Below, one piece after another: positions 57,741 to 64,000 of a DNA stretch of 64,000 nt. The translations under genes and the position numbers were made by a program. The DNA lies in NCBI GenBank assembly GCA_015060395.1, contig SUYP01000006.1, forward strand, positions 48,479 to 112,478, written 5' to 3'. The stretch comes from Bacteroidales bacterium (GTDB taxonomy: Bacteria > Bacteroidota > Bacteroidia > Bacteroidales > UBA932). Under the pieces are notes generated by a model. It was not told the origin of the DNA. It ran no database searches and was given only the letters and a program-made list of their open reading frames with translations. Position 1 is the stretch's first letter; each line of letters opens with the position of its first letter.

Positions 57741-58851
57741 GCAGAGATCTGAAGATGTTCCTGTCCTTGTCAGTAAGGAATCCGACCTTGATGGGGATAT
57801 GGAACATCCTGTCTTTCAGACTTCCGGGTACGAACCGGCAGTCCCTGACCCTCTGGCAGTCCTTTTCGGTGGTCATAATTACCGATGTCGGATAAGCGTC
57901 AGATGCATTTCTTATCGAGTAGATGTCGGAACGTGTGAAGTTGTGGTGATCCGGGAAGTTGAAATGCTTCACGATCTTATAGTTGCCGCACAGATAGTTG
58001 CGGAGCGGAGTGTCGTTGGCGATTCCTGAGAAGAGTATGAGCCTCTTGGCGTACAGATATCTCGGGTCGCCTTCGTTATATACGGCCAGCGGAGTGTCGT
58101 ATGCTATCGAGGTGAAGAATATATGCTGTTTCCTTCCATTTCTTCTGGTGCCCTCGCAGGTCTCCGGATTGAAATCCTTTATTCCGAGTTCCGAAGCCCA
58201 TCTGGTCCTCTGTTCGTCATCAATATATGTCGGACATTTGGTCACGATGAGGATGTCGGCTGCACCAAGTCGTGACGGAAGGTCGCGGAGACGTCCTATA
58301 GGCATAAGATGATCCTTGAAAACAGGTCTGCTGTAGTCAACCAGGACAACGGAAACATCGGGTTTCAGAGCCCTGTGCTGGAATGCGTCGTCAAGGACTA
58401 TTATGTCCGCTTTCGGCATATCCTTGTATATGCATCTGCGTCCTTTCTTTGATGTCTGGAGGAGGTCGGGATTACAAAGGAACGCACATCCTCTTTTTCT
58501 GGATTTATCGACCGCAACTGTAACCTGCGGGAATTTTCTCTTGATCTGGAGCGGCTCGTCGCCGAAATCCTCGGCTGTTCCATCAACGGTGACCTGCTGG
58601 AATCCCTTGCTCTTTCTTTTGTACCCTCTTGAAAGTACGGCTATGTTCTTGTCCTGCCACTTTTCATCCTCCAGCAGCATTCTGAGTATCATTTCCGTGT
58701 GCGGAGTCTTTCCTGTACCGCCGACGGTTATGTTGCCGACGCAGATGGTCGGAACCTCGGCTTTATGGGACTTGAAGAGTCCGATGTTATAAAATGCGTG
58801 TCTGCACGCGAGAGTAAGGGTATATGGAAATAGAAGTATCTTGTCAATCAT
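57721..58851 (-). CDS. lpxK: Tetraacyldisaccharide 4'-kinase
   Basis: The 376-residue inner-membrane-associated P-loop kinase phosphorylates the 4' position of the lipid A precursor. The P-loop is VGNITVGGTGKTPHTEMIL near residue 44, with downstream SRGYKRKSKGF, GDEPLQIKRKFPQVTVAVD and LDDAFQHRAL typical of LpxK. Its presence shows the organism makes lipid A. The final 20 bp overlap the end of the aromatic operon on the other strand. Confidence 0.95.
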   Translation of the reverse strand: MIDKILLFPYTLTLACRHAFYNIGLFKSHKAEVPTICVGNITVGGTGKTPHTEMILRMLLEDEKWQDKNIAVLSRGYKRKSKGFQQVTVDGTAEDFGDEPLQIKRKFPQVTVAVDKSRKRGCAFLCNPDLLQTSKKGRRCIYKDMPKADIIVLDDAFQHRALKPDVSVVLVDYSRPVFKDHLMPIGRLRDLPSRLGAADILIVTKCPTYIDDEQRTRWASELGIKDFNPETCEGTRRNGRKQHIFFTSIAYDTPLAVYNEGDPRYLYAKRLILFSGIANDTPLRNYLCGNYKIVKHFNFPDHHNFTRSDIYSIRNASDAYPTSVIMTTEKDCQRVRDCRFVPGSLKDRMFHIPIKVGFLTDKDRNIFRSLLTSFLK

Positions 58852-58874
58852 AGTCGTTTCTACACTAAAGCCTG

Positions 58875-58882
58875 CAAATATA
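58875..58882 (-). promoter_or_regulatory. Putative lpxK -7 box (TATATTTG)
   Basis: TATATTTG on the minus strand lies 23 bp upstream of the lpxK start, in the short gap after dusB. Confidence 0.5.
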
Positions 58883-58886
58883 GCAA

Positions 58887-59918
58887 TTATAATCCATAAA
58901 TGCTTCGTATTTCAGGCGCTTCTTCGCCCCATTTTTCAGCTATGAAGTCCAATGTCCCGAACAGTTCCTGCGGGTCGTTGATGGTCACAAGTTTCAGACG
59001 TGTTTCCTTGAAGTCAGGCAGTCCTTTGAAGTAGCAGGACAGATGGCGGCGCATCTCCAGTATTCCTACGCGGTCTCCCTTGATTTCCAAGGACTTGGCA
59101 AGATGCCTCTTTGCCAATGCCACTCTGTCTGCCACGCTCATCGGCGGAAGCAGCTCTCCGGTCCGGAGGTAATGCTTTATCTCCCGGAATATCCAAGGAT
59201 GGCCATAGGTCGCGCGTCCTATCATAATTCCATCCACTCCGTATCGTTCGAAATATTCCTTTGCCTTCTGAGGAGAATTGATGTCACCGTTTCCGATGAC
59301 AGGGATGTGCATACGCGGGTTTTCCTTTATCTTTCCTATGAGAGTCCAGTCTGCCTCTCCCTTGTACATCTGGCATCTGGTCCTTCCGTGCACCGTAAGA
59401 GCCTGTATGCCGACATCCTGAAGCCTTTCAGCCAGTTCCACGATTATCTTGGAATCCTCGTCCCATCCCAGGCGGGTCTTTACTGTAACCGGCAGCTTCA
59501 CGGCATCCACCACCTGCCTGGTGATCTCCACCATCTTGTCCGGTTCGCGCATCATTCCCGATCCGGCTCCTCTTCGTGCAATCTTGTTCACCGGACAGCC
59601 GAAATTGATGTCGATCAGGTCGGCTCCGTGCCCTCCGGCAATCTCTGCAGCCTGCTCGGCCATCTTTGCCGCATCTACCATCGCTTCCGGGATATTGCCG
59701 TATATCTGGATCCCTATCGGGGTTTCATAATCGTATGTCACGAGTTTTTCTAGAGATTTGCGTGCATCACGGATCAGCCCGTCGGATGATATGAATTCGG
59801 TGTACATCATATCCGCACCGAACTCCTTGCAGATGAATCTGAAGGATGCGTCGGTCACATCCTCCATCGGCGCCAGAAACAGCGGCCTTTCTCCCAGATC
59901 TATGTTTCCTATTTTCAT
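58887..59918 (-). CDS. dusB: tRNA-dihydrouridine synthase
   Basis: The 343-residue FMN enzyme reduces uridines in the tRNA D-loop. The start LGERPLFLAPMEDVTDASFRFICKEFGAD and the catalytic-cysteine motif DINFGCPVNKIARRGAGSGMM are those of the Dus family. The segment ALTVHGRTRCQMYKGEADW and GNGDINSPQKA complete the TIM-barrel phosphate site. Subtype B is inferred from overall pattern and length. A -7 box ends 8 bp before the start codon, so its mRNA may be leaderless. Confidence 0.93.
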   Translation of the reverse strand: MKIGNIDLGERPLFLAPMEDVTDASFRFICKEFGADMMYTEFISSDGLIRDARKSLEKLVTYDYETPIGIQIYGNIPEAMVDAAKMAEQAAEIAGGHGADLIDINFGCPVNKIARRGAGSGMMREPDKMVEITRQVVDAVKLPVTVKTRLGWDEDSKIIVELAERLQDVGIQALTVHGRTRCQMYKGEADWTLIGKIKENPRMHIPVIGNGDINSPQKAKEYFERYGVDGIMIGRATYGHPWIFREIKHYLRTGELLPPMSVADRVALAKRHLAKSLEIKGDRVGILEMRRHLSCYFKGLPDFKETRLKLVTINDPQELFGTLDFIAEKWGEEAPEIRSIYGL

Positions 59919-59926
59919 ACAGCCTG

Positions 59927-59934
59927 CAAAGATA
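59927..59934 (-). promoter_or_regulatory. Putative dusB -7 box (TATCTTTG)
   Basis: TATCTTTG on the minus strand ends 8 bp from the dusB ATG, implying a leader of only a few bases. Confidence 0.5.
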
Positions 59935-60125
59935 GAAATATTCTATGAATACGCCGCCCGAAATCATCGCCTCCTTCGGCCTGCAGAGGCTATCCCCCTG
60001 ACAGCAAGGCAGATATACACTCCACGTGCTCCCCTTTTACCCGCACGCAGGATCAGTAACTTGCTGCGGGTGAGCGGGTTACCCTCTGATTGGCGTAGGG
60101 AGGCAAAAGGATGCCTTGCCACGGG
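59935..60125. other. Gene-free structured spacer between dusB and pfkA
   Basis: This GC-rich spacer holds no convincing gene. It contains ACCCGCA/TGCGGGT pairing around 60049-60072 and a long-range GCAAGGCA (60004-60011) with TGCCTTGC (60112-60119) pairing that would enclose it, so the whole segment can fold. No function is recognised. Confidence 0.4.
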
Positions 60126-60156
60126 TTGTGTAAACGGGTTGTTTTTTGTACTTTTG
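60126..60156 (+). promoter_or_regulatory. pfkA promoter (TTG-N20-TACTTTTG)
   Basis: A TTG at 60126-60128 and TACTTTTG at 60149-60156 are spaced by 20 bp, matching the Bacteroidota promoter. The ATG at 60181 follows. Confidence 0.65.
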
Positions 60157-60180
60157 CGCTTGTTATAAATGTTGTATGAT

Positions 60181-61167
60181 ATGGCAAAAATAAATACTAT
60201 AGGCGTTCTTACCTCGGGAGGTGATGCGCCGGGAATGAATGCGGCAATCAGAGCCGTGACAAGGGCTGCAATCTATAACGGCTGGAAGGTCAAGGGAATA
60301 TATAGGGGCTGGGAAGGCCTTATCAACAATGAGATCAAGGATTTCACCTCAGAAAGCGTCAGCGGCACGATCAACCGCGGAGGAACTATCCTCAGGACAG
60401 CCCGAAGCAAAGGATTTATGGGTGAGGAAGGCCGTGCAAAGGCATACGAGAACCTCAAGGCTCACGGGATAGATGCTCTTATAGTTATAGGAGGAAACGG
60501 CTCTCTGGCAGGTGCTCAGGTGATTGCCTCCGAATATGATATCCCTTGTGTCGGTCTGCCGGGAACCATCGACAACGACCTGTATGGTACGGATACCACC
60601 ATCGGTTATGATACTGCCCTCAATACAATTATGGAGTGTGTCGATAAGATCCGTGATACGGCAAATTCCCACAACCGCATCTTCTTCGTGGAGGTTATGG
60701 GACGTGATGCAGGTTTTCTGGCTCAGAACGCCGCAATCGCAACGGGAGCCGAGGCTGCGATCATACCGGAGGACAAGACCGATGTCGATCAGCTGGCCAC
60801 ATTTATCGGACGCGGAGTGCGCAAGAGTAAGAACAGCTCCATCGTTCTCGTGTCGGAAAGCAAGAAGGACGGCACCGGCGGCGCTCAGTATTATGCCGAC
60901 CGTCTTATTCACGAATATCCTGAATATGAAGCACGTGTGACCATACTGGGACACCTCCAGCGTGGCGGCGTACCTACTGCAAACGACCGTATTCTAGCAA
61001 GCCGTCTCGGCGTGGCTGCAATCGAGGCCCTCAAGGACGGACAGCGCAATATAATGGTGGGAGTAAAGAACGACCAGATCGTCTATGTGCCTTTCAACAA
61101 GGCCATCCGCATCGATAAGCCGATCGACAGGGAGCTTATCAATGTGCTGAATGTATTGTCAATCTGA
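60181..61167 (+). CDS. pfkA: ATP-dependent 6-phosphofructokinase
   Basis: The 328-residue glycolytic enzyme has the ATP site [22 protein letters not shown], the catalytic [19 protein letters not shown], and the substrate motif [12 protein letters not shown], with [14 protein letters not shown] near the C-terminus. The glycine following GGD fits ATP-dependent rather than pyrophosphate-dependent enzymes. The ATG at 60181 is chosen over the in-frame TTG at 60169. The GH3 gene follows after 13 bp. Confidence 0.95.
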   Translation: MAKINTIGVLTSGGDAPGMNAAIRAVTRAAIYNGWKVKGIYRGWEGLINNEIKDFTSESVSGTINRGGTILRTARSKGFMGEEGRAKAYENLKAHGIDALIVIGGNGSLAGAQVIASEYDIPCVGLPGTIDNDLYGTDTTIGYDTALNTIMECVDKIRDTANSHNRIFFVEVMGRDAGFLAQNAAIATGAEAAIIPEDKTDVDQLATFIGRGVRKSKNSSIVLVSESKKDGTGGAQYYADRLIHEYPEYEARVTILGHLQRGGVPTANDRILASRLGVAAIEALKDGQRNIMVGVKNDQIVYVPFNKAIRIDKPIDRELINVLNVLSI

Positions 61168-61180
61168 TATAACCGATACT

Positions 61181-63394
61181 ATGAAAAAATTCGTCAATGT
61201 GATTACCTGTCTGCTGGCTTTGCTGGCAGGCAGTTGTTTTATGTCCGCCCAGACGTACCAATATCCGTTTCAGGATATATCCCTTCCGGCTGAGGAAAGG
61301 ATAGATAATCTCTTGTCGCTGATGACCTTGGAGGAAAAGATCGCAACCTTTTCCGGTCAGGGCGTGCCCCGTCTGGGAGTACCATCTCCGGGCAGTTCCG
61401 AGGCTATCCACGGTCTTGTACGTGGTGGTGCAACGGATCTGGAAGGCTTTGTAAGGATGTCCAAGCTTGCCGAAACGGAACTCCGTCCTGAAGAAAAGCG
61501 TCCTGATCTGGTCCATAGCACTGCATTTCCGCAAGGATATGGACTGGGCGAGACCTGGGACCGTGAGATCTTGCGGATGGTGGGTGAGGCTATGTCGGTA
61601 GAGGCCAGGTATCATTCCTGGAAGAACGGACGCAATGTGCTCTGCCTGTGGGCTCCGAATGCCGATCTGGGCAGAGATCCTCGCTGGGGAAGAACAGAGG
61701 AGTGCTTCGGAGAAGATCCTTTCCTTGTAGGAGAGCTGGTGGCTGCCGAAGTGAGGGGTATTCAGGGAGATGATCCGCAATATTGGAGGTCTGCTGCCGT
61801 TATGAAGCATTTCCTTGCCAACAGTAACGAGGACGGAAGGTGCTTCACATCATCTGACTTCGACGAAGCTCTGTTCAGAGATTATTATTCATACGGTTTC
61901 TGGAAAGGAGTCAGGGACGGAGGAGCACGTTCCCTGATGTGTGCGTATAATAAATATAATGGGGTGCCTTGTTCGGTTTCTGATTTCATACAGGAGATCC
62001 TGGTGGATGAGTGGGGTATGGACGGCCAGATTCTCAATGACGGCGGTGCCCTCAAGCAGCTTGTCACTATGCATCATTATGCTGATGATGTCAAGCAGGC
62101 TGTGAAGATGAGTGTCGATGCCGGAATTACCAGGATCCTTGATCAGGTTTCGGAAGAAATGGCTCAGGCTGTGGCTGAAGGCCTCCTTTCGGAAGAAATC
62201 ATAGACAGAAATGTCCGTTTCAATATACGTACGATGCTCCGCCTCGGTCTGATGGACAGCTCCGAGAGGAATCCTTATAGGGATATGGGATTTACCGATG
62301 TTGCGCCGTGGGCGACAGCGGAACACAAGGATCTTGCCCGCCAGGTAACCAGGAAGTCCGTTGTCCTTCTGAAGAATGAAGGAGAGCTTCTGCCTCTGGA
62401 TAAAAAGGAGGTAAGGAAAATCGCTGTCATTGGAAACAGGGCTGAATCTGTCCTGAAAGACTGGTATGGTGCATTGCCGGCGTATTCGGTGTCTGCTCTG
62501 GAAGGAATCAAGGCGGCTGTGGAAGACGAAGATGTCGAGGTGCGTTTCCAGGCTTGGGATTCTGACGGCAAGGCTCAGGAACTGGCTGCCTGGGCGGATG
62601 TCGCAATCGTATGTGTGGGCAATCATCCGATGACAAGTCCTGACTGGAAATGGGAGAAGATACAGGCTCCGTGGGGTGAGGGTACTGTAGCTGGCGACGG
62701 ACGTGAGGCTGTGGACCGCAGGTCTCTTGAGCTTGAATCCGAAGATCTTATAAAAATGGTCTGGAAGGCTAACCCTAATACAATAGTGGCGCTGATAAGC
62801 AGCTTCCCATATACGATAGACTGGACCCAGGAGCACGTACCGTCCATCCTTCACGTTTCGCAGTGCAGCCAGGAGCTGGGCAATGCGTTGGCAGACGTCA
62901 TATTCGGTGACTATAATCCTGCAGGCAGGACAACCCAGACGTGGGTGAAAGACATTCTGGATCTTCCGGGTATGTTGGATTATGATATAAGGAACGGACG
63001 TACCTATATGTATTTCAAGGGAGAGCCTCTTTATCCATTCGGATACGGTCTCAGCTATACATCTTTTGAATATTCCCGCCTGAAGGTGCGTTGTCAGAAG
63101 GACTCCGTACGTCTGTCTTTCGATCTGAGCAATACCGGAGGCCGGGACGGAGAAGAGGTAGTGCAGCTATACGTCAGATTCCCGGGTGATGATGCGGCTA
63201 TGCGCCTGCGCGGTTTTGAAAGGGTTCCTGTATCGGAAGGAGAAACCGTCCGTATCGATCTCGTTGTCCCGTTTGAGGATCTCAAGCTCTGGGATACCGA
63301 GGCAGGAGCATTCGGTCTTGCAGGAGGGCGATATGAATTCCTTATAGGTGCCTCGTCTGAAGATATAAGGCTCTCAGATAGTGTTGCTTTGTGA
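61181..63394 (+). CDS. Glycoside hydrolase family 3 (beta-glucosidase/xylosidase-like), secreted
   Basis: The 737-residue enzyme has a signal peptide (CLLALLAGSCFMSAQT; cleavage before QT, or possible lipidation at LAGSC). The N-terminal GH3 barrel has GLGETWDREILRMVGEAMSVEAR, NADLGRDPRWGRTEE and the probable nucleophile Asp in ILNDGGALKQ. A GH3_C domain follows from about residue 395. The C-terminal fibronectin III-like domain has SNTGGRDGEEVVQLYV and KGFERV-type segments. Substrate may be xylosides or glucosides; this cannot be read from motifs. The track start at 61151 overlaps pfkA; the ATG at 61181 begins the signal peptide. Confidence 0.92.
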   Translation: MKKFVNVITCLLALLAGSCFMSAQTYQYPFQDISLPAEERIDNLLSLMTLEEKIATFSGQGVPRLGVPSPGSSEAIHGLVRGGATDLEGFVRMSKLAETELRPEEKRPDLVHSTAFPQGYGLGETWDREILRMVGEAMSVEARYHSWKNGRNVLCLWAPNADLGRDPRWGRTEECFGEDPFLVGELVAAEVRGIQGDDPQYWRSAAVMKHFLANSNEDGRCFTSSDFDEALFRDYYSYGFWKGVRDGGARSLMCAYNKYNGVPCSVSDFIQEILVDEWGMDGQILNDGGALKQLVTMHHYADDVKQAVKMSVDAGITRILDQVSEEMAQAVAEGLLSEEIIDRNVRFNIRTMLRLGLMDSSERNPYRDMGFTDVAPWATAEHKDLARQVTRKSVVLLKNEGELLPLDKKEVRKIAVIGNRAESVLKDWYGALPAYSVSALEGIKAAVEDEDVEVRFQAWDSDGKAQELAAWADVAIVCVGNHPMTSPDWKWEKIQAPWGEGTVAGDGREAVDRRSLELESEDLIKMVWKANPNTIVALISSFPYTIDWTQEHVPSILHVSQCSQELGNALADVIFGDYNPAGRTTQTWVKDILDLPGMLDYDIRNGRTYMYFKGEPLYPFGYGLSYTSFEYSRLKVRCQKDSVRLSFDLSNTGGRDGEEVVQLYVRFPGDDAAMRLRGFERVPVSEGETVRIDLVVPFEDLKLWDTEAGAFGLAGGRYEFLIGASSEDIRLSDSVAL

Positions 63395-63406
63395 ATCTGA
63401 GGAAAA

Positions 63407-63438
63407 TTTGGCCAAACAAAAAATTATTTCTATCTTTG
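63407..63438 (+). promoter_or_regulatory. rplM promoter (TTTG-N20-TATCTTTG)
   Basis: TTTG at 63407-63410 and TATCTTTG at 63431-63438 are spaced by 20 bp, an almost ideal Bacteroidota promoter. A 5' leader of about 70 nt precedes the rplM start. Confidence 0.8.
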
Positions 63439-63511
63439 CACCCCCTATGTAGTGTAGGGATCGCAATTTTAAGTATTAAATTATTAAGTATTAACCATTT
63501 AAAAGTACAAG

Positions 63512-63964
63512 ATGGACACACAGAGCTACAAAACGGTATCCCTCAAGGCAGGTGATATCAAGAAGGAGTGGGTTGTGATCGATGCTACCGACTTGGTGGT
63601 AGGCCGTCTTGCTGCCAGACTTGCCCTCGTTCTTCGTGGTAAGAACAAGGCATCTTTCACTCCGCATATGGACTGCGGTGACAATGTCATCGTTCTCAAT
63701 GCGGACAAGGTAAGATTCACTGGTAAGAAGATGACCGACAAGGTGTACGTTCGCCACACTGGCTATCCAGGTGGACAGCGTTTCACTACTCCAAAGGAGG
63801 TTATGGCAAAGAAGCCTACTGAAGTCTTAAGGATGGCAGTAAAGGGTATGCTTCCTAAGAACCGTCTCGGTGCGAAGCTCATCAACAACCTGTATCTTTA
63901 CGCAGGTAACGAGCACCCACACCAGGCACAGAACCCTAGAACAATCACTTTAAACGAAATTTAA
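63512..63964 (+). CDS. rplM: 50S ribosomal protein L13
   Basis: The 150-residue protein has the L13 pattern: WVVIDATDLVVGRLAARLALVLRGKNKASFTPHMDCGD, VNADKVRFTGKKMTDKVYVRHTGYPGG, and MLPKNRLGAKL. It is a component of the large ribosomal subunit and is co-transcribed with rpsI. Related leaders can be controlled by the ribosomal proteins themselves; no clear mimic was identified here. Confidence 0.97.
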   Translation: MDTQSYKTVSLKAGDIKKEWVVIDATDLVVGRLAARLALVLRGKNKASFTPHMDCGDNVIVLNADKVRFTGKKMTDKVYVRHTGYPGGQRFTTPKEVMAKKPTEVLRMAVKGMLPKNRLGAKLINNLYLYAGNEHPHQAQNPRTITLNEI

Positions 63965-63971
63965 GCAGAGC

Positions 63972-64000
63972 ATGAAAGTAGTAAACGCCCTTGGAAGACG
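63972..64000 (+). CDS. rpsI: 30S ribosomal protein S9, N-terminal fragment
   Basis: The gene is cut by the window end. Nine complete codons from the ATG at 63972 read MKVVNALGR, matching the S9 N-terminus and the conserved rplM-rpsI order. It starts 7 bp after the rplM stop. Confidence 0.85.

Noticed and set aside
63439-63511. L13 autoregulatory leader structure
   Set aside because: The leader is AT-rich and I could not identify a defined helix, so no feature is called.

Overview
This window reads as a single contiguous chromosome segment from a member of the Bacteroidota, most likely order Bacteroidales, at roughly 48-50% G+C. Three things support this. Many genes are preceded by the Bacteroidota -7 promoter box TAnnTTTG, some with a TTTG -33 box 19-20 bp upstream. 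Lineage-typical families occur, including DUF4249, BACON repeats and DUF3109. Gene fusions and orders are typical too: ThrA aspartokinase-homoserine dehydrogenase, a DAHP synthase-chorismate mutase fusion, and mreBCD-mrdA-rodA. I cannot fix the genus from sequence alone.

Layout. 0-7.5 kb: aspartate-family and methionine synthesis (metX-thrA-metY, then asd) on the minus strand, with a small GIY-YIG gene and its flanking repeats lying between metY and asd. A divergent Lrp-type regulator has a near-consensus Lrp site in its leader. 7.5-16.2 kb: an SLC13/TrkA-C transporter, a GH128-like lipoprotein plus beta-propeller lactonase, a free-standing AlaX-like editing protein with a zinc alcohol dehydrogenase, aquaporin, Nudix hydrolase, tRNA-Leu(UAA) and a PAP2 phosphatase. 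16.2-18.8 kb: an AT-rich accessory patch with a broken BACON-repeat gene, a REP-associated tyrosine transposase (RAYT) and a palindromic array of 51-bp period. 18.8-31.6 kb: comF, fabG, archaeal-type ahcY, the cell-shape operon mreB-mreC-mreD-mrdA-rodA, ispD, a second Lrp-family regulator and topA.

31.7-38.4 kb: a class A PBP, ddl and prmC, then an Rpn-type nuclease gene bracketed by direct repeats of about 120 bp, and an acidic lipoprotein. 38.4-49.3 kb: U32 protein, TPR protein, an M16-like protein without the zinc motif, DUF3109, DUF2007, a coiled-coil membrane protein, a HemW-like radical SAM protein and aminopeptidase P. 49.3-53.4 kb: a RelA/SpoT homologue with an atypical synthetase region, a lone sdhC, pyrH and frr.

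53.4-57.7 kb: the aromatic amino acid operon pheA-aminotransferase-tyrA-aroF/CM. It is preceded by a complete, unlisted attenuator: a 20-residue leader peptide with 6 Phe and 3 Tyr, a terminator hairpin and a mutually exclusive antiterminator that begins next to the leader stop codon. 57.7-64 kb: lpxK, dusB, pfkA, a GH3 glycosidase and rplM-rpsI (rpsI cut by the window end).

The most interesting signals are the pheA attenuator, the RAYT with its palindrome array, the repeat-bracketed Rpn and GIY-YIG genes, a perfect 25-bp inverted repeat with two inner hairpins between ahcY and rodA, and two similar hairpin elements upstream of pepP and tyrA. Function statements rest on reading motifs; no database search was run.
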